From positions 1,426,001 to 1,490,000 of the forward strand of contig NZ_JBIWXY010000001.1 in assembly GCF_044751345.1 (NCBI RefSeq): 64,000 bases of DNA. Reading direction: 5' to 3'. Source of the DNA: Methylobacillus methanolivorans. GTDB lineage: Bacteria > Pseudomonadota > Gammaproteobacteria > Burkholderiales > Methylophilaceae. Numbering within the stretch: position 1 is the stretch's first letter; every line of letters starts with the position of its first letter. The position numbers and the translations under genes are program-made. This document shows, one piece after another, positions 8,595 through 16,452 of the stretch. A model generated the notes under the pieces. The model was not told the DNA's origin, ran no database searches, and saw only the letters and a list, made by a program, of their open reading frames with translations.

Positions 8595-9605
8595 ATGAAA
8601 CGTTTTTTACCTCACTTGGCCAGCCTCCTCACCCTGACCGCATTAAGCAGCTCGCTGACGGTATTGGCTGCTGATGTCACCTTATTGAATGTCTCCTACG
8701 ACCCGACCCGGGAGCTTTATCAGGAATACAACAGTGCATTTGCCAAATACTGGCAAGCAAAAACAGGCGATAAGGTCACCATCAAAGCTTCTCATGGCGG
8801 CTCGGGCAAACAAGCCCGCTCCGTGATTGATGGCTTGCAGGCCGACGTCGTCACTCTGGCATTGGCCTACGATGTGGATGCATTGGCAGAGAAAGGCAAG
8901 CTGGTCAACAAGGACTGGATTACCCGCCTGCCTGACAATAGCTCCCCCTATACCTCCACGATTGTTTTTCTGGTGCGTAAAGGCAACCCAAAGAACATCA
9001 AGGATTGGGACGACCTGATCAAACCTGGCATCAAGGTAGTCACACCCAACCCCAAGACATCCGGTGGCGCACGCTGGAACTACTTGGCAGCCTGGGCATA
9101 TGGCCAGAAGAAATTCAATAACGATGAAGCCAAGACCCGCGAATTCATTGGCAAGATTCTGAAGAACGTACCGGTTCTTGATTCTGGTGCTCGCGGCGCT
9201 ACCACTACCTTTGTAGAGCGTGGCATCGGCGATGTACTGCTGGCATGGGAAAACGAAGCTTTCTTGGCGCAGAAAGAGCTTGGGCCCGACAAGTTTGAGA
9301 TTGTCGCTCCGTCACTTTCCATCCTAGCTGAGCCCTCCATTTCTGTCGTCGACAAGGTCGTCGATAAGCGTGGCACTCGCAAAGTAGCAGAGGCCTATCT
9401 TGAGCACCTATATAGCGAAGAAGGCCAAGAGATTGCCGCCAAAAACTATTACCGTCCTCGCCTGGACTCAGTCGCCAAGAAATATGAGAAGTTTTTCCCT
9501 AAATTGACGCTGGTGACGATTGATTCAGCTTTTGGTGGTTGGCAAAAAGCGCAAAAAACGCATTTTGCTGATGGCGGTACCTTTGATCAGATTTACCAAC
9601 AATAA
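8595..9605 (+). CDS. sbp: periplasmic sulfate-binding protein (first copy)
   Basis: Sbp/CysP-type solute-binding protein that captures sulfate or thiosulfate in the periplasm for a CysTWA transporter. The 336-residue product has a signal peptide ending at VLAA-DVTLLN and the family markers LLNVSYDPTRELY, SHGGSGKQARSV and GLQADVVTLALAYDVDAL, with ARGATTTFVERGIGDVLLAW in the second half. It is about two-thirds identical by eye to the second copy at 14536-15525. The permease and ATPase genes are 8 kb downstream. It heads towards the DUF2325 and Mop genes and is probably induced by sulfur limitation through the shared upstream box. Confidence 0.93.
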   Translation: MKRFLPHLASLLTLTALSSSLTVLAADVTLLNVSYDPTRELYQEYNSAFAKYWQAKTGDKVTIKASHGGSGKQARSVIDGLQADVVTLALAYDVDALAEKGKLVNKDWITRLPDNSSPYTSTIVFLVRKGNPKNIKDWDDLIKPGIKVVTPNPKTSGGARWNYLAAWAYGQKKFNNDEAKTREFIGKILKNVPVLDSGARGATTTFVERGIGDVLLAWENEAFLAQKELGPDKFEIVAPSLSILAEPSISVVDKVVDKRGTRKVAEAYLEHLYSEEGQEIAAKNYYRPRLDSVAKKYEKFFPKLTLVTIDSAFGGWQKAQKTHFADGGTFDQIYQQ

Positions 9606-9678
9606 ACCTTAATTTCTTGATTAACGGGCGGCGCCAAGCACAACCTGGCACCGCCAGCAGCCAAAGGAGACTCTTATC

Positions 9679-10032
9679 ATGAGCACTGCGTTAATTGTAG
9701 GTGGCGACCAAATTGAAGGCATCAAGCAAGAGCTATCCAATTTTGGTGTTACGCATATCAACCACTGGTCAGGCCGTAAAGTTGGTGATGGCAAAAAAGT
9801 CATTCCCCAAGACACTGACCTCATCGTATTGGTGACTGACTGGATCAGCCACACCTTCACTCACAAGATCAAGCAGAGCGCAGCCAAGCGCGGCGTCAGG
9901 ATTGTATATACGCCGAATGGCCCAAGTGCATTGCGCATACGCCTGAAGCAAATCAACCCAGACTACGTCCAGGAGAGTGAGTGTAGCGTCCAATACCAAA
10001 GCCAGTGGCAAGCGCGCCACTCACTGAATTAA
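9679..10032 (+). CDS. DUF2325 domain protein
   Basis: A 117-residue cytoplasmic protein with the DUF2325 hallmark VGGDQIEGIKQEL at the N-terminus, then LIVLVTDWISHTFTHKIKQ and a basic helix RIVYTPNGPSALRIRLK. The fold is expected to be a small Rossmann-like domain, and no reaction is known. A good ribosome site (AAAGGAGA) precedes the ATG. It lies between the sulfate-binding protein and Mop genes, which suggests a link to oxyanion uptake, but a function cannot be assigned. Confidence 0.85.
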   Translation: MSTALIVGGDQIEGIKQELSNFGVTHINHWSGRKVGDGKKVIPQDTDLIVLVTDWISHTFTHKIKQSAAKRGVRIVYTPNGPSALRIRLKQINPDYVQESECSVQYQSQWQARHSLN

Positions 10033-10071
10033 CCAGCAATCAAGATTTGATGTAGCAAAAGGAGTTTTATC

Positions 10072-10287
10072 ATGGCAATTCACGCAATTAATGTCCGTAA
10101 CCAATTTCGCGGCAGGATCAAAGAAATCGTTCTGGGGCCTGTGGTCTCTGAAGTCGATGTCGAGACTCCGGTAGGTATCGTCACATCAGTCATCACCACG
10201 CGCTCAGTCAATGAACTGAACTTGCAGATTGGCACTGAAGTCTTGGCGCTGATCAAAGCGACTGAGGTTTCTCTCGCCAAGGTTTAA
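10072..10287 (+). CDS. mop: Mop-type TOBE-domain oxyanion-binding protein
   Basis: A single TOBE/Mop domain of 71 residues: NVRNQFRGRIKEIVLGPVVS, then EVDVETPVGIVTSVITTRSV and LALIKATEVSLAKV. Molbindins of this size assemble into hexamers that bind molybdate or tungstate in the cytoplasm. Its place in a sulfate-uptake operon is notable, because sulfate transporters also carry molybdate; it may buffer that by-product, or bind another oxyanion. AAAGGAG precedes the ATG. It is the last gene before a bidirectional terminator. Confidence 0.9.
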   Translation: MAIHAINVRNQFRGRIKEIVLGPVVSEVDVETPVGIVTSVITTRSVNELNLQIGTEVLALIKATEVSLAKV

Positions 10288-10329
10288 TTAGCCACGCTCA
10301 GGCGCAACGCAAGCCTGATGTCATGAATA

Positions 10330-10362
10330 AAAAGGCCAGGGATTGCTCCCTGGCCTTTTGTG
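10330..10362. terminator. bidirectional intrinsic terminator
   Basis: A 12-bp perfect stem (AAAAGGCCAGGG at 10330-10341 with its complement at 10348-10359) has A- and T-runs on either side. It serves both the yezD-mop operon and the convergent encapsulin operon. Confidence 0.9.
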
Positions 10363-10386
10363 TTATTACGTTCTTAAGTTAATACA

Positions 10387-12258
10387 TTAACGCTTGGCAG
10401 ATGCCAGCTTGAGCAACACGCTCTGTAGCACATCAACCTCTGCATAAGTGTTATAGAACGCCAGTGAAGGTCTGACCGTGGTTTCTACACCGAAGCGTCG
10501 CAATATAGGTTGCGCGCAATGATGCCCAGAGCGTACAGCGATGCCTTCCTGATTTAATGCCGCACCAACTTCCTCACTCTTGTAACCATGTAAATTGAAT
10601 GAAAGTACGCTGGCCTTATTCTGAGCAGTCCCGATTAACCGCAGGCCAGGCACTTTATTCAAGGCAGCGGTGGCATACACCAGAATATCATGCTCATAGC
10701 GAGCAATATTTTCAATGCCCAAGCGCTCTACATATTCAAGGGCGGCCCCCATGCCAACCGCATCCGCGATATTTCCCGTGCCTGCCTCAAACTTGGCCGG
10801 AGCACCATGGTAGATGGTTTTCTCGAAGGTGACATCTTGAATCATGTTGCCGCCACCTTGCCAGGCTGGCATATCATCAAGCACTTCAGCCTTGCCATAT
10901 AACGCACCTATGCCTGTCGGGCCAAAAATCTTGTGTCCGGAAAACACGAGGAAATCACAATCTAGCGCCTGAACATCCGTACGCATGTGGGAAACCGACT
11001 GGGCACCATCCAGCAGCACTTTTGCACCCACGGCATGCGCCATAGCGATCATCTGTTGTGCGGGCGTAACTGTCCCTAAAGCATTGGACACTTGCGTAAA
11101 CGACACCAGCTTGGTACGTGAGGTTAAGAGTTTTTGGTATTCATCCAGCAACACTTGGCCACTATCATCGACAGGGACTACCTTCAACTTGGCCCCTGTT
11201 TCCTGGCATAGCTGTTGCCAGGGGACGATATTGGCATGATGTTCCAGGTTGGTGACCACGATCTCGTCTCCCTCACCCAGATGCTTCCTGCCCCAAGTTT
11301 TGGCCACCAAGTTAATCGCTTCGGTCGTCCCGCGTACAAACACGATATTTTCCACCGCAGGCGCATTGATAAAGCGCCGCACCGTTTCACGCGCGCCTTC
11401 GTAAGCATCAGTTGCACGCGCGGCCAACTCATGTGCTGCACGGTGAATATTGGAGTTTTCGTGCTGATAAAAATACGACAGGCGATCAATCACCACTTGC
11501 GGCTTCTGCGTTGTCGCCGCGTTATCCAGCCAGATCAATGGCCTGCCATTGACCAACTCACGCAAAATAGGGAAATCCTTGCGCACCAAGTTAACGTCAA
11601 ACGCTGGATGAGCAGAATCTGCAACAGCAGGCGCCTTAGGTGACTCGGCGAGGAAGTAGTAAGGCGAAGAAGCCTTGCTTGCAGGAGCTTTGCCAGAGCC
11701 TGTACCAGCCCCAAGCACGCTGCTCAGCGGAGATGCCAACAATCCCAAATCGATAGCATAAGGAATATCGACCCCACCCAACAGACTGCTGACATCCAGC
11801 CCAGATAGACTTGGAGTCGGGCCAACAGCATCCACACGCTCCTCGCTGAATGCGGAGGGCAAGTCAGAAGGAGATACCCCAAGACTAGGTGCACTGAAGG
11901 CTACTGTTTCCGCCCCCGGGATAACATTGCTTGCTGCGGGAAAGCCCATTGGCGCCGCAGACATCACGGATGGTGCAGCCGGGACCGGAGCACCGATAGT
12001 TGGGCTACCCGCCGCAAAAGGCGCGGCTGAATCAGACAGTGAAGTGACTGAGGGTGGATCTTGTGGCAAGCGAGGGAAACCTTCCGCGTAAAGCTCATTG
12101 GCAATACGGGTCAGCTCATCAACATCCAAGTGACCACTCGCCTGGGCATCCCGACCCACGGCCAATGCAGCCGCCATCCGTGGATGCTCACCAGGCACAG
12201 AAGCCAGGATGGCCTCTGGCTCGAAAGAAGATAGATCGTTCAGGTTACTTGTAGTCAT
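10387..12258 (-). CDS. encapsulin-cargo cysteine desulfurase (SufS-like) with long N-terminal targeting region
   Basis: PLP enzyme that removes sulfur from cysteine to give alanine and an enzyme persulfide. The 623-residue product is about 215 residues longer than SufS. Residues 220-623 are a full SufS-type fold: DNAATTQKP near 245, the PLP lysine K443 in FSGHKIFGPTG, and the catalytic cysteine C581 in VRSGHHCAQP. Residues about 16-65 look helical. Residues about 66-218 are low-complexity, rich in Ala, Ser and Pro, with short hydrophobic patches (for example LDVSSLLGGVDIPYAIDLGL). Family 2A encapsulin cargo desulfurases carry this kind of disordered N-terminus for packaging. The start overlaps the shell gene by 14 nt, which indicates translational coupling. 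Confidence 0.92.
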   Translation of the reverse strand: MTTSNLNDLSSFEPEAILASVPGEHPRMAAALAVGRDAQASGHLDVDELTRIANELYAEGFPRLPQDPPSVTSLSDSAAPFAAGSPTIGAPVPAAPSVMSAAPMGFPAASNVIPGAETVAFSAPSLGVSPSDLPSAFSEERVDAVGPTPSLSGLDVSSLLGGVDIPYAIDLGLLASPLSSVLGAGTGSGKAPASKASSPYYFLAESPKAPAVADSAHPAFDVNLVRKDFPILRELVNGRPLIWLDNAATTQKPQVVIDRLSYFYQHENSNIHRAAHELAARATDAYEGARETVRRFINAPAVENIVFVRGTTEAINLVAKTWGRKHLGEGDEIVVTNLEHHANIVPWQQLCQETGAKLKVVPVDDSGQVLLDEYQKLLTSRTKLVSFTQVSNALGTVTPAQQMIAMAHAVGAKVLLDGAQSVSHMRTDVQALDCDFLVFSGHKIFGPTGIGALYGKAEVLDDMPAWQGGGNMIQDVTFEKTIYHGAPAKFEAGTGNIADAVGMGAALEYVERLGIENIARYEHDILVYATAALNKVPGLRLIGTAQNKASVLSFNLHGYKSEEVGAALNQEGIAVRSGHHCAQPILRRFGVETTVRPSLAFYNTYAEVDVLQSVLLKLASAKR

Positions 12259-13162
12259 AGTAGTTGCCTACGTCTACATTCTCCAGCACAGCAATCGCAT
12301 CTTCGGTCAATACCGCCAGCGAGCAATAGAGTGATACCAGGTAGGAAGCAATCGCCTTGTGGTTAATACCCATGAAACGTACTGAAAGCCCCATGCTTTG
12401 CTGCCCTGGCAGATTAGGCTGGTAAAGGCCAACAACCCCTTGACGGCTCTCGCCCGTGCGCAACAACAGGATATTGGTCTTACCCTTGGTCACGCGCAGC
12501 TTGTCGCAAGGGATTAATGGAATACCACGCCAAGTAATGAATTGTGAGCCAAACATGCTCACTGTTGGCGGTGGCACGCCACGACGTGTGCACTCACGAC
12601 CAAATGCGGCGATCGCTTGCGGATGAGCCAGGAAAAATGCCGGCTCCTTCCATACCCGGGAAATCAACTCATCGAAATCATCAGGCGTTGGTGATCCAGT
12701 ACGCGACTTGACCTTCTGGTCAGCGGCTACATTGTGCAACAATCCATATTCCTTGTTGTTGATCAGTTCACTTTCCTGGCGCTCCTTCACTGTTTCAATG
12801 GTCAGGCGCAATTGCTCGCGGATTTGGTTGTGAGGGCTGCTGTAAAGATCAGAAATACGGGTATGCACATCCACCACGGTGTTCACCGCATTCAATACAT
12901 ATTCGCGCCCCCACTCTTCATAATCAACGAACGTAGCTGGCAACTCACGCTCATCCTTATTGGAGCAATCTACCTCTACATTGTGGTTGTCTTTTACCTT
13001 ATTGACACGATAGATACCCGCCTCGACAGGCACCCATTGCATCAGGTGCACCAGCCAACGCGGCGTAATGGACCCAAGCATGGGAACAGTCTTGGTTGCA
13101 TTGGCAAGGGTACGCGCTGCGACATCACCCAATGCGGTATGGGCCTGATGAATATCTGACAT
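12245..13162 (-). CDS. srpI: family 2A encapsulin shell protein (SrpI-like)
   Basis: HK97-fold protein expected to self-assemble into an icosahedral protein nanocompartment in the cytoplasm. The 305-residue product shows the family 2A features: an N-terminal helical arm (HTALGDVAARTLANATKT), ITPRWLVHLMQWVPVEAGIY near residue 38, a central helix-rich domain with the NNKEYGLLHNV block, ISRVWKEPAFFLAHP near residue 170 and FGSQFITWRGIPLIPCDKL near residue 215. The ATG at 13162 follows TAGGAGAG; an upstream in-frame extension to 13186 lacks a ribosome site. It lies between serine acetyltransferase and the cargo desulfurase. It was long annotated in other genomes as a cyclic-nucleotide-linked or sulfur-regulated membrane protein. 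Confidence 0.92.
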   Translation of the reverse strand: MSDIHQAHTALGDVAARTLANATKTVPMLGSITPRWLVHLMQWVPVEAGIYRVNKVKDNHNVEVDCSNKDERELPATFVDYEEWGREYVLNAVNTVVDVHTRISDLYSSPHNQIREQLRLTIETVKERQESELINNKEYGLLHNVAADQKVKSRTGSPTPDDFDELISRVWKEPAFFLAHPQAIAAFGRECTRRGVPPPTVSMFGSQFITWRGIPLIPCDKLRVTKGKTNILLLRTGESRQGVVGLYQPNLPGQQSMGLSVRFMGINHKAIASYLVSLYCSLAVLTEDAIAVLENVDVGNYYDYK

Positions 13163-13216
13163 GAAAACTCTCCTAAAAATGACCAATCAATGGCGGGCCG
13201 ATGCCCACCCTATGCA

Positions 13217-14179
13217 CTACTGAACTACTGGATGATGTATAGCGCCATGACTATGGCCTGCAGATGCACCGTCCCTCATCTGTACCTGGCTAATATTGCT
13301 ATTGGGTGGGACGCTATATGTGAGCCAGACATTGCCGCCAATCACTGAACCTCGCCCAATCGTGATGCGTCCCAGAATGGTTGCACCGGCATAAATCACG
13401 ACATCGTCCTCGACAATGGGGTGTCGTTCATTGCCCTTTACCAAGCTACCATCGGCATCCACTGGGAAACGCTTGGCACCTAGTGTCACGGCTTGGTAAA
13501 GCCTGACATGCCGACCAATAATGCTGGTTTCTCCGATGACGACCCCGGTGCCATGGTCAATGAAAAAACCCTCGGCGATTTGAGCGCCGGGGTGAATATC
13601 AATACCAGTGGCAGAATGAGCAATTTCAGTGATCATGCGCGCAATTAATGGCACACCAAGCTGGTGTAGCAAATGCGCAATCCGGTAATGGATCATGGCA
13701 TTTATTCCCGGATAGCAAACCAACACCTCATCTACACTACGTGCTGCTGGATCACCTTCATAAGCCGCTCGAATATCGCTATCCAGCAAGCGGCGCACGG
13801 CTGGCAACTGGGCAGAAAATTCACGCACCAACGCTGTGGCACGCTCTCTCACTGCAGTCAACTGTGATGCTTCCGCGACAAAACTCAACTCCAGGCGTAC
13901 CTGTACCACCAGTTCTCGCAAGGCTACGTCCAGCGTATGACCGACAAAATAGTCGATACCTTCCTCTCGCAAGTCTGGCAGGCCAAGTCGATTGGGAAAC
14001 AAGGCAGCCCCCAACCCCTCTATCACCCCTGCAAGCGCCTTGCGCGCAGGGAGCTTGGGAGGACGATTCAAGCGATTGCGATGTTCCAGCGACGTCAACC
14101 TCACCTCACGCAACTCACCAACGATCTGGCTAATCCCCAGCTCGTCACCCAGTTCACTCATTTTTTCGCGTTGACTCAT
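13217..14179 (-). CDS. epsC: serine O-acetyltransferase, EpsC type
   Basis: Makes O-acetylserine from serine and acetyl-CoA, the committed step of cysteine synthesis. The 320-residue product has an N-terminal helical domain (about 1-190) and a C-terminal left-handed beta-helix of hexapeptide repeats. Catalytic-site motifs include TGIDIHPGAQIAEGFFIDHG and TGVVIGETSIIGRHVRLYQA. The ATG at 14179 follows GGTAGGG; a TTG one codon upstream is the other possibility. The tail is His-rich (GHSHGAIHH). It is the first gene of the three-gene encapsulin operon and is preceded by an intrinsic terminator in its own leader. Supplying cysteine precursor next to a packaged desulfurase is the known family 2A pattern. 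Confidence 0.93.
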   Translation of the reverse strand: MSQREKMSELGDELGISQIVGELREVRLTSLEHRNRLNRPPKLPARKALAGVIEGLGAALFPNRLGLPDLREEGIDYFVGHTLDVALRELVVQVRLELSFVAEASQLTAVRERATALVREFSAQLPAVRRLLDSDIRAAYEGDPAARSVDEVLVCYPGINAMIHYRIAHLLHQLGVPLIARMITEIAHSATGIDIHPGAQIAEGFFIDHGTGVVIGETSIIGRHVRLYQAVTLGAKRFPVDADGSLVKGNERHPIVEDDVVIYAGATILGRITIGRGSVIGGNVWLTYSVPPNSNISQVQMRDGASAGHSHGAIHHPVVQ

Positions 14180-14203
14180 CAAACCCTACCTACAAGTGAC
14201 CTT

Positions 14204-14247
14204 GTAAAAACAAAAAAGCCAGCACCTCTCAAGAGAGATGCTGGCTT
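14204..14247 (-). terminator. intrinsic terminator in the leader of the encapsulin operon (candidate attenuator)
   Basis: On the minus strand a 9-bp stem (14216-14224 with 14239-14247) extended by an inner GAGAG/CTCTC stem is followed by TTTTTTGTTTTT. It ends only about 25 nt before the epsC start, and no other minus-strand gene lies upstream that it could terminate. On the plus strand there is no T-run after it. I could not identify a clear anti-terminator. Confidence 0.7.
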
Positions 14248-14535
14248 CCGGTTGTCCGGTCAGCTTACGCTAACGATATTATGGCAATGCTAATAAGCTT
14301 AAACTCATTCAAGCTCACTATGCTTGCTGTCCATATTGAAGATGGTGCAACAAACATATCATGTTGCGAAGACTATCACATATTCAATTAACTTCTATAC
14401 ATAGAACAAAAAAATATATGCATCAACGCCAATCAAATAACCATTAAATTTAATTATATTCCACTATATTCTTTTACATTATTAAAATAAATTCTTATAG
14501 TACCGCACATTCACTACCAATCTTTTGAGGCCTAC
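14248..14535. other. AT-rich divergent intergenic region between epsC and second sbp
   Basis: This gap must hold divergent promoters. Candidate pieces are TTATAG at 14495-14500 for the plus strand and several AT-runs. The conserved 39-nt-spaced box seen before the porin, yezD and cysT is not clearly present. On the minus strand, 14318-14362 encodes a 14-codon ATG ORF with one early Cys codon but no ribosome site. An inverted repeat TGCAACA/TGTTGCA lies around 14346-14367. Confidence 0.4.
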
Positions 14536-15525
14536 ATGCTAAGAAAAATAGTGGCAATCAGTCTTTTTGCCGTCGCCGGAATTGCTCATGCAGACACCAC
14601 ACTACTCAATGTTTCCTATGATGTGATACGTGAATTCTACAAAGACTTCAATCCTGCCTTTAGTAAGTACTGGAAACAAAAAACAGGTGAATCCGTTACC
14701 ATCAATCAATCCCATGGCGGCTCCAGCAAGCAGGCCAGGGCCGTAGCAGATGGCTTGCAGGCTGACATCATTTCCATGAACCAGAGCAATGATATTGATA
14801 TCTTGTTCGAGCGCGGCAAGCTGGTGCCCGCTGATTGGCAAAAACGCCTGCCTAATGCCAGCTCACCCACGACATCCACGACCGTCTTCCTCGTGCGCAA
14901 GGGCAACCCCAAGAACATCAAGGATTGGGACGACCTCATTAAACCCGGCGTCGGTGTCGTGATCCCCAACCCCAAAACCTCTGGCAATGGCCGCTATAGC
15001 TATCTTGCTGCCTGGGGTGCCGTTCTCAAAAAAGGCGGTGACGAAGCCAAGGCGCGTGATTTTGTCACCAAGCTGTTTAAAAATGTCCCTGTACTTGATG
15101 CAGGTGGCCGTGGCGCAACAACGACCTTTGTACAGCGCGGCATTGGCGACGTATTGCTGACTTTTGAAAACGAGGTATTCCTCATCAATAAGGAGTTAGG
15201 CAACAATAACTTCGACGTGGTTTATCCATCTTCCAGCATCTTGGCAGAAAACCCCATCGCACTCGTTGACAAGGTGGTGGACAAGCGCAAGACACGCCAA
15301 ATTGCACAAGCTTACCTGGAGTTCCATTACTCACCAGAAGGGCAGGAGCTCGCCGCGCGTCATTACCTGCGCCCGCGCTCTGCTGAGGTATTGGCAGCAC
15401 ATAAAGCTGATTTCAAGCCACTGCAACTCTTTACCGTAGATGAGACATTTGGCGGCTGGCAAAAAGCACAAAAAACGCATTTTGCCGATGGCGGCGTATT
15501 TGACCAGATTTACGTGAATAAATAA
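14536..15525 (+). CDS. sbp: periplasmic sulfate-binding protein (second copy)
   Basis: Second Sbp/CysP-type sulfate-binding protein, 329 residues, with a signal peptide ending at GIAHA-DTTLLN. Family motifs: LLNVSYDVIREFY, QSHGGSSKQARAVADGLQAD, RGATTTFVQRGIGDVLLTFE and the C-terminal GGWQKAQKTHFADGGVFDQI shared almost exactly with the first copy. Substitutions around the ligand region (SMNQSNDID in place of TLALAYDVD) could alter specificity. It is followed 12 nt later by the EAL gene and then cysTWA, so this copy is the one in operon context with the transporter. Confidence 0.93.
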   Translation: MLRKIVAISLFAVAGIAHADTTLLNVSYDVIREFYKDFNPAFSKYWKQKTGESVTINQSHGGSSKQARAVADGLQADIISMNQSNDIDILFERGKLVPADWQKRLPNASSPTTSTTVFLVRKGNPKNIKDWDDLIKPGVGVVIPNPKTSGNGRYSYLAAWGAVLKKGGDEAKARDFVTKLFKNVPVLDAGGRGATTTFVQRGIGDVLLTFENEVFLINKELGNNNFDVVYPSSSILAENPIALVDKVVDKRKTRQIAQAYLEFHYSPEGQELAARHYLRPRSAEVLAAHKADFKPLQLFTVDETFGGWQKAQKTHFADGGVFDQIYVNK

Positions 15526-15537
15526 GCAGCCAAGATC

Positions 15538-16422
15538 ATGACCAAGCACAGCGTCCCCACCTCCATCGCTATCGAACAATTGAAAGCCCAGTTGCGCGAG
15601 TCTCTTTACCTGGACCTTGATGAATATGGGCTAGAGGAGCAGTCTTCAGGAGAGTTCAATAGCTCCTTTCTGGGATTGCAGCTCAACAGCGCCTTCCAAC
15701 CTATCTACGATAGCGAAGCGGGAGATTTGTTTGGTCATGAAGCTTTTATCCGCCCCTCGCTCGGTGGCCAACAAGCCATTAATCCAGAATTTGCCTTCAG
15801 CTTTGCCGGGCAAGTGGGCAAGCTGGTGAAGTTTGATCGCGTTGTCCGCACACTTCATGTACTGAATTTCCGCCAGATTTATGCGGAAAATGGCTTGTTG
15901 TTCCTCAATGTGCATCCCAATTTGCTCATGAGCGTCAACGCGCACGGCAAAGTTTTCGAGCGCATCCTGCACGCAAACTCTGTTCCCACGCATCGCGTTG
16001 TCATTGAAATACAGGAAAGTGTCGTCGAGCATGAGCATCAACTGGCAGATGCCATTGAAAACTACAAAGAACGAGGCTACCGTATCGCGATTGGCAACTT
16101 TGGCAGCAAGCACTCCCATCTGGAACGGCTATGGAAACTTGCCCCTGAGTTTGTCAAACTTGATATTGGCCTGATCAAGGAAGCCGAGCGTAATACCCGT
16201 ATGCGCAAGATATTGCCGCGCTTGATCCAGCTCATCCATGACATCGGTGCGCAACCTGTGATTACCGGTATCGAGTCGCAAACTGGCCTCGATATTGCTG
16301 TGGAATCCGGTACCACTTTGCTGCAAGGATACTTCCTTGGCAGGCCCGTGACTGCCAAGGAACTTCAACCCACGCAAGCGCTCAAGCCATCATTGCAATT
16401 GAACAAACGCGCAGCCGCATAA
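15538..16422 (+). CDS. EAL-domain protein with degenerate active site
   Basis: A 294-residue cytoplasmic protein with an N-terminal helical segment (about 1-45) and one EAL domain (about 50-280). Several catalytic signatures of c-di-GMP phosphodiesterases are altered: the EAL motif reads HEAFIRP and the DDFG loop reads GNFGSKHSHL. The general fold is kept (LFLNVHPNLL, RVVIEIQESV, FVKLDIGLI, GYFLGRPV). Loss of the acidic pair predicts no phosphodiesterase activity, so it is more probably a binding or regulatory protein. It lies 12 nt after the sulfate-binding gene. A promoter for cysTWA follows it, so it belongs to the sulfur island. Confidence 0.88.
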   Translation: MTKHSVPTSIAIEQLKAQLRESLYLDLDEYGLEEQSSGEFNSSFLGLQLNSAFQPIYDSEAGDLFGHEAFIRPSLGGQQAINPEFAFSFAGQVGKLVKFDRVVRTLHVLNFRQIYAENGLLFLNVHPNLLMSVNAHGKVFERILHANSVPTHRVVIEIQESVVEHEHQLADAIENYKERGYRIAIGNFGSKHSHLERLWKLAPEFVKLDIGLIKEAERNTRMRKILPRLIQLIHDIGAQPVITGIESQTGLDIAVESGTTLLQGYFLGRPVTAKELQPTQALKPSLQLNKRAAA

Positions 16423-16452
16423 GCAACCGGCTATCGAAAAATAACCCTGAGC

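Noticed and set aside
14318..14362. 14-codon leader peptide ORF with one Cys codon before epsC
   Set aside because: There is no ribosome site and only a single Cys codon, so I do not list it as a gene; it is mentioned only in the attenuator finding.
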